Below the pieces are notes generated by a model. That model was given only the letters and a program-made list of their open reading frames with translations, did no database searches and was not told where the DNA came from. The position numbers and the translations under genes are program-made. Positions 63,042-64,000 of a stretch of DNA of 64,000 nucleotides are shown here, piece by piece. Source of the DNA: Anaerolineae bacterium (GTDB taxonomy: Bacteria; Chloroflexota; Anaerolineae; 4572-78; J111); NCBI GenBank assembly GCA_023382535.1, contig JAHDWA010000033.1, positions 1 through 64,000 of the forward strand. The letters are read 5' to 3'. Positions within the stretch are counted from its first letter, which is position 1, and each line of letters opens with the position of its first letter.

Positions 63042-63081
63042 CAAACCTCCGAGGCGCTGCAAAAGGCGCCTCGGAGGTTTG
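63042..63081. terminator. Terminator of the rhodanese gene
   Basis: A 16 bp perfect stem CAAACCTCCGAGGCGC with its exact complement (63042-63057, 63066-63081) and an 8-nt loop. On the minus strand GTTTGTTAG follows. It is between the rhodanese stop (63115) and the AEC start. Confidence 0.85.
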
Positions 63082-63114
63082 CATTTATTTATCGAAGTGG
63101 GAGGGTATCTTACC

Positions 63115-64000
63115 CTATTTCACCATCGCCACCGGCTCGCCGGCTTTCTCCCAGCCGACAAAGCCCGGCGGGAAGGATTTTACATTGGTGTAGCCCAGCA
63201 GTTGCAGCGCCGCCGTGGAGAGGGCGCCTCGATGGCCGGACTTGCAGTAGACAAAGACCGGTTTATCACTGGGGATTTTGTCCAGGTTATCGGCCAGGGT
63301 GCGGATCGGGATGTTGATGGCCTCAGGCAGATATCCTTCTTTGAATTCGCCTGGCTCGCGCACATCAATCAGGACCGCACCGTTGGCCACTGCTTCCTTG
63401 AATTTCGCGATGTCACCTACGGCCAGGTAACCTTCCGGCACACTGCTCAGGAAACCTTTGACCGCAGCCAAGAGTTCCGCTTCCACCTGCGGCGCTTTGT
63501 AGGTCACGGCCTCTACCGGCTCGGTGCTGACTTCTTCTTTAGCGTCCGCCCAGGCCTTGAACGTAGGACCCGCCTTGACATTTTTGTAGCCCAGCAGTTG
63601 CAGAGACGTTACCACCATGCCCGCCCGGTGGCCGGAAGCGCAATAGATGATCACCGGCTTGTCAGCCGGGATTTTATCCAGGTTATCGGCCACGGTGCGA
63701 ATAGGGATATTGATCGCTCCGGGGAAGTGGCCTTCACCGTATTCCTTGGCCTCGCGCACATCCACCAGGACGACTTCGCCGCTGCCTAACACGCTCTTGA
63801 AGTCCTCAACCTTGGCGACCGACATAAAGCCTTCAGGGATATTGCTGAGATAGGCGCTGACGGCAGCCTTCAGGTCAAATTTGGCCGCTTCTACCGGCTT
63901 TTCGGCGACTTGGGCGGCAGGCGCTTCGGCAGGGGCGGCTTGTTCCACGGCCGCCAAAGGAGCCTCCTGGACCGGGGCTGCTTCTTGTGGCGCTGCGCCA
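63115..64000 (-). CDS. Tandem rhodanese-domain protein (N-terminus beyond window)
   Basis: At least 295 residues, open to the right edge. The visible N-terminal part is an Ala/Pro/Glu-rich linker (EQAAPAEAPAAQVAEK); TTG at 63957 is internal, since the frame continues. Two rhodanese domains follow, with active-site Cys in IIYCASGHRAGMV and VFVYCKSGHRGALS and the conserved VDVREAKEYGEGHFPGAINI and IDVREPGEFKEGYLPEAINI. They transfer sulfane sulfur or sense sulfide. A thiosulfate/persulfide role fits the nearby DUF2892, TlpA and OsmC genes. Confidence 0.88.
   Translation of the reverse strand, partial: GAAPQEAAPVQEAPLAAVEQAAPAEAPAAQVAEKPVEAAKFDLKAAVSAYLSNIPEGFMSVAKVEDFKSVLGSGEVVLVDVREAKEYGEGHFPGAINIPIRTVADNLDKIPADKPVIIYCASGHRAGMVVTSLQLLGYKNVKAGPTFKAWADAKEEVSTEPVEAVTYKAPQVEAELLAAVKGFLSSVPEGYLAVGDIAKFKEAVANGAVLIDVREPGEFKEGYLPEAINIPIRTLADNLDKIPSDKPVFVYCKSGHRGALSTAALQLLGYTNVKSFPPGFVGWEKAGEPVAMVK

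Noticed and set aside
28496..63957. Search for tRNA, rRNA, insertion sequences and integrase genes.
   Set aside because: No T-loop/acceptor patterns, transposase or integrase frames were found by eye; a dedicated scan could still reveal one.

Overview
The window looks like a chromosomal segment of a Chloroflexota bacterium (Anaerolineae/Caldilineae-like). This is inferred from gene content: large secreted proteins ending in a short YLP/FLP-type tail, calcium-binding DxDxDG repeats, sigma factor/DUF5667 pairs, a fused cytochrome b with a multiheme cytochrome c, and frequent TTG/GTG starts. I found no tRNA, rRNA, IS element, prophage or CRISPR array. The last gene runs off the right edge.

Layout. 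(1) 1-12 kb: a plus-strand cell-surface glycan/acyl-modification cluster with a sulfotransferase, divergent polysaccharide deacetylase, two FemAB/GNAT-like transferases, two CapK/PaaK-like adenylating enzymes, a DegT-type aminotransferase, an asparagine-synthetase-like protein and a GT4 glycosyltransferase. (2) 12-24 kb: two tandem giant secreted transglutaminase-fold/thrombospondin-3 proteins, an AlgD-like GDP-mannose dehydrogenase and a secreted beta-propeller protein. (3) 23.6-28.4 kb: an enolase-superfamily enzyme, a P-loop ATPase and two tandem S41 (Ctp) proteases. (4) 28.5-42.4 kb: mostly core genes, namely smpB, a homocitrate-synthase/aconitase-family trio, two GAF proteins, ftsY, scpB, an MNT/HEPN pair, an RluB-type synthase gene, cmk, plsC, and glmS preceded by a recognisable glmS ribozyme. 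(5) 42.5-47.7 kb: a tightly overlapping minus-strand operon (ArsR regulator, GcvH-like lipoyl protein, two DGC-domain proteins, OsmC, AbrB-radical SAM fusion, thioredoxin remnant), followed upstream by Crp/Fnr and LuxR regulators and an FtsX-type permease. (6) 50-64 kb: TlpA thioredoxin, a cytochrome b/Rieske/cytochrome c set, two sigma/anti-sigma systems, small zinc-ribbon and membrane proteins, a DedA protein, an AEC transporter and a tandem-rhodanese protein.

Regulation visible in the sequence. Three promoters share the ECF-like architecture TGTAAC-N18/19-TCTAA(T/C), in front of tlpA, DUF302/FmdB and a DUF2892 gene. They sit near an ECF sigma factor with a zinc-binding anti-sigma and suggest a small redox-stress regulon. 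Two promoters in the glycan/secreted-protein region share TCAAAC-N5-TCAAAC-N7-TGC-TAnnAT with identical spacing. Two near-identical TGAT-N4-GTCA palindromes lie 22 bp apart upstream of the ArsR operon.

A theme running through regions 4-6 is a set of short tandem repeats, mostly heptamers, in intergenic spacers: AATCGAA, AGGATGA, GTAGACG and an octamer AACCTTCC. One set has entered the coding sequences of both aconitase-family subunits, one forms the P1 arm of the glmS ribozyme, and one supplies the stop codon of the Rieske gene. The best candidates for an undescribed system are the ArsR/GcvH-like/DGC/DGC/OsmC/radical-SAM operon and the CapK-FemAB-amidotransferase cluster.
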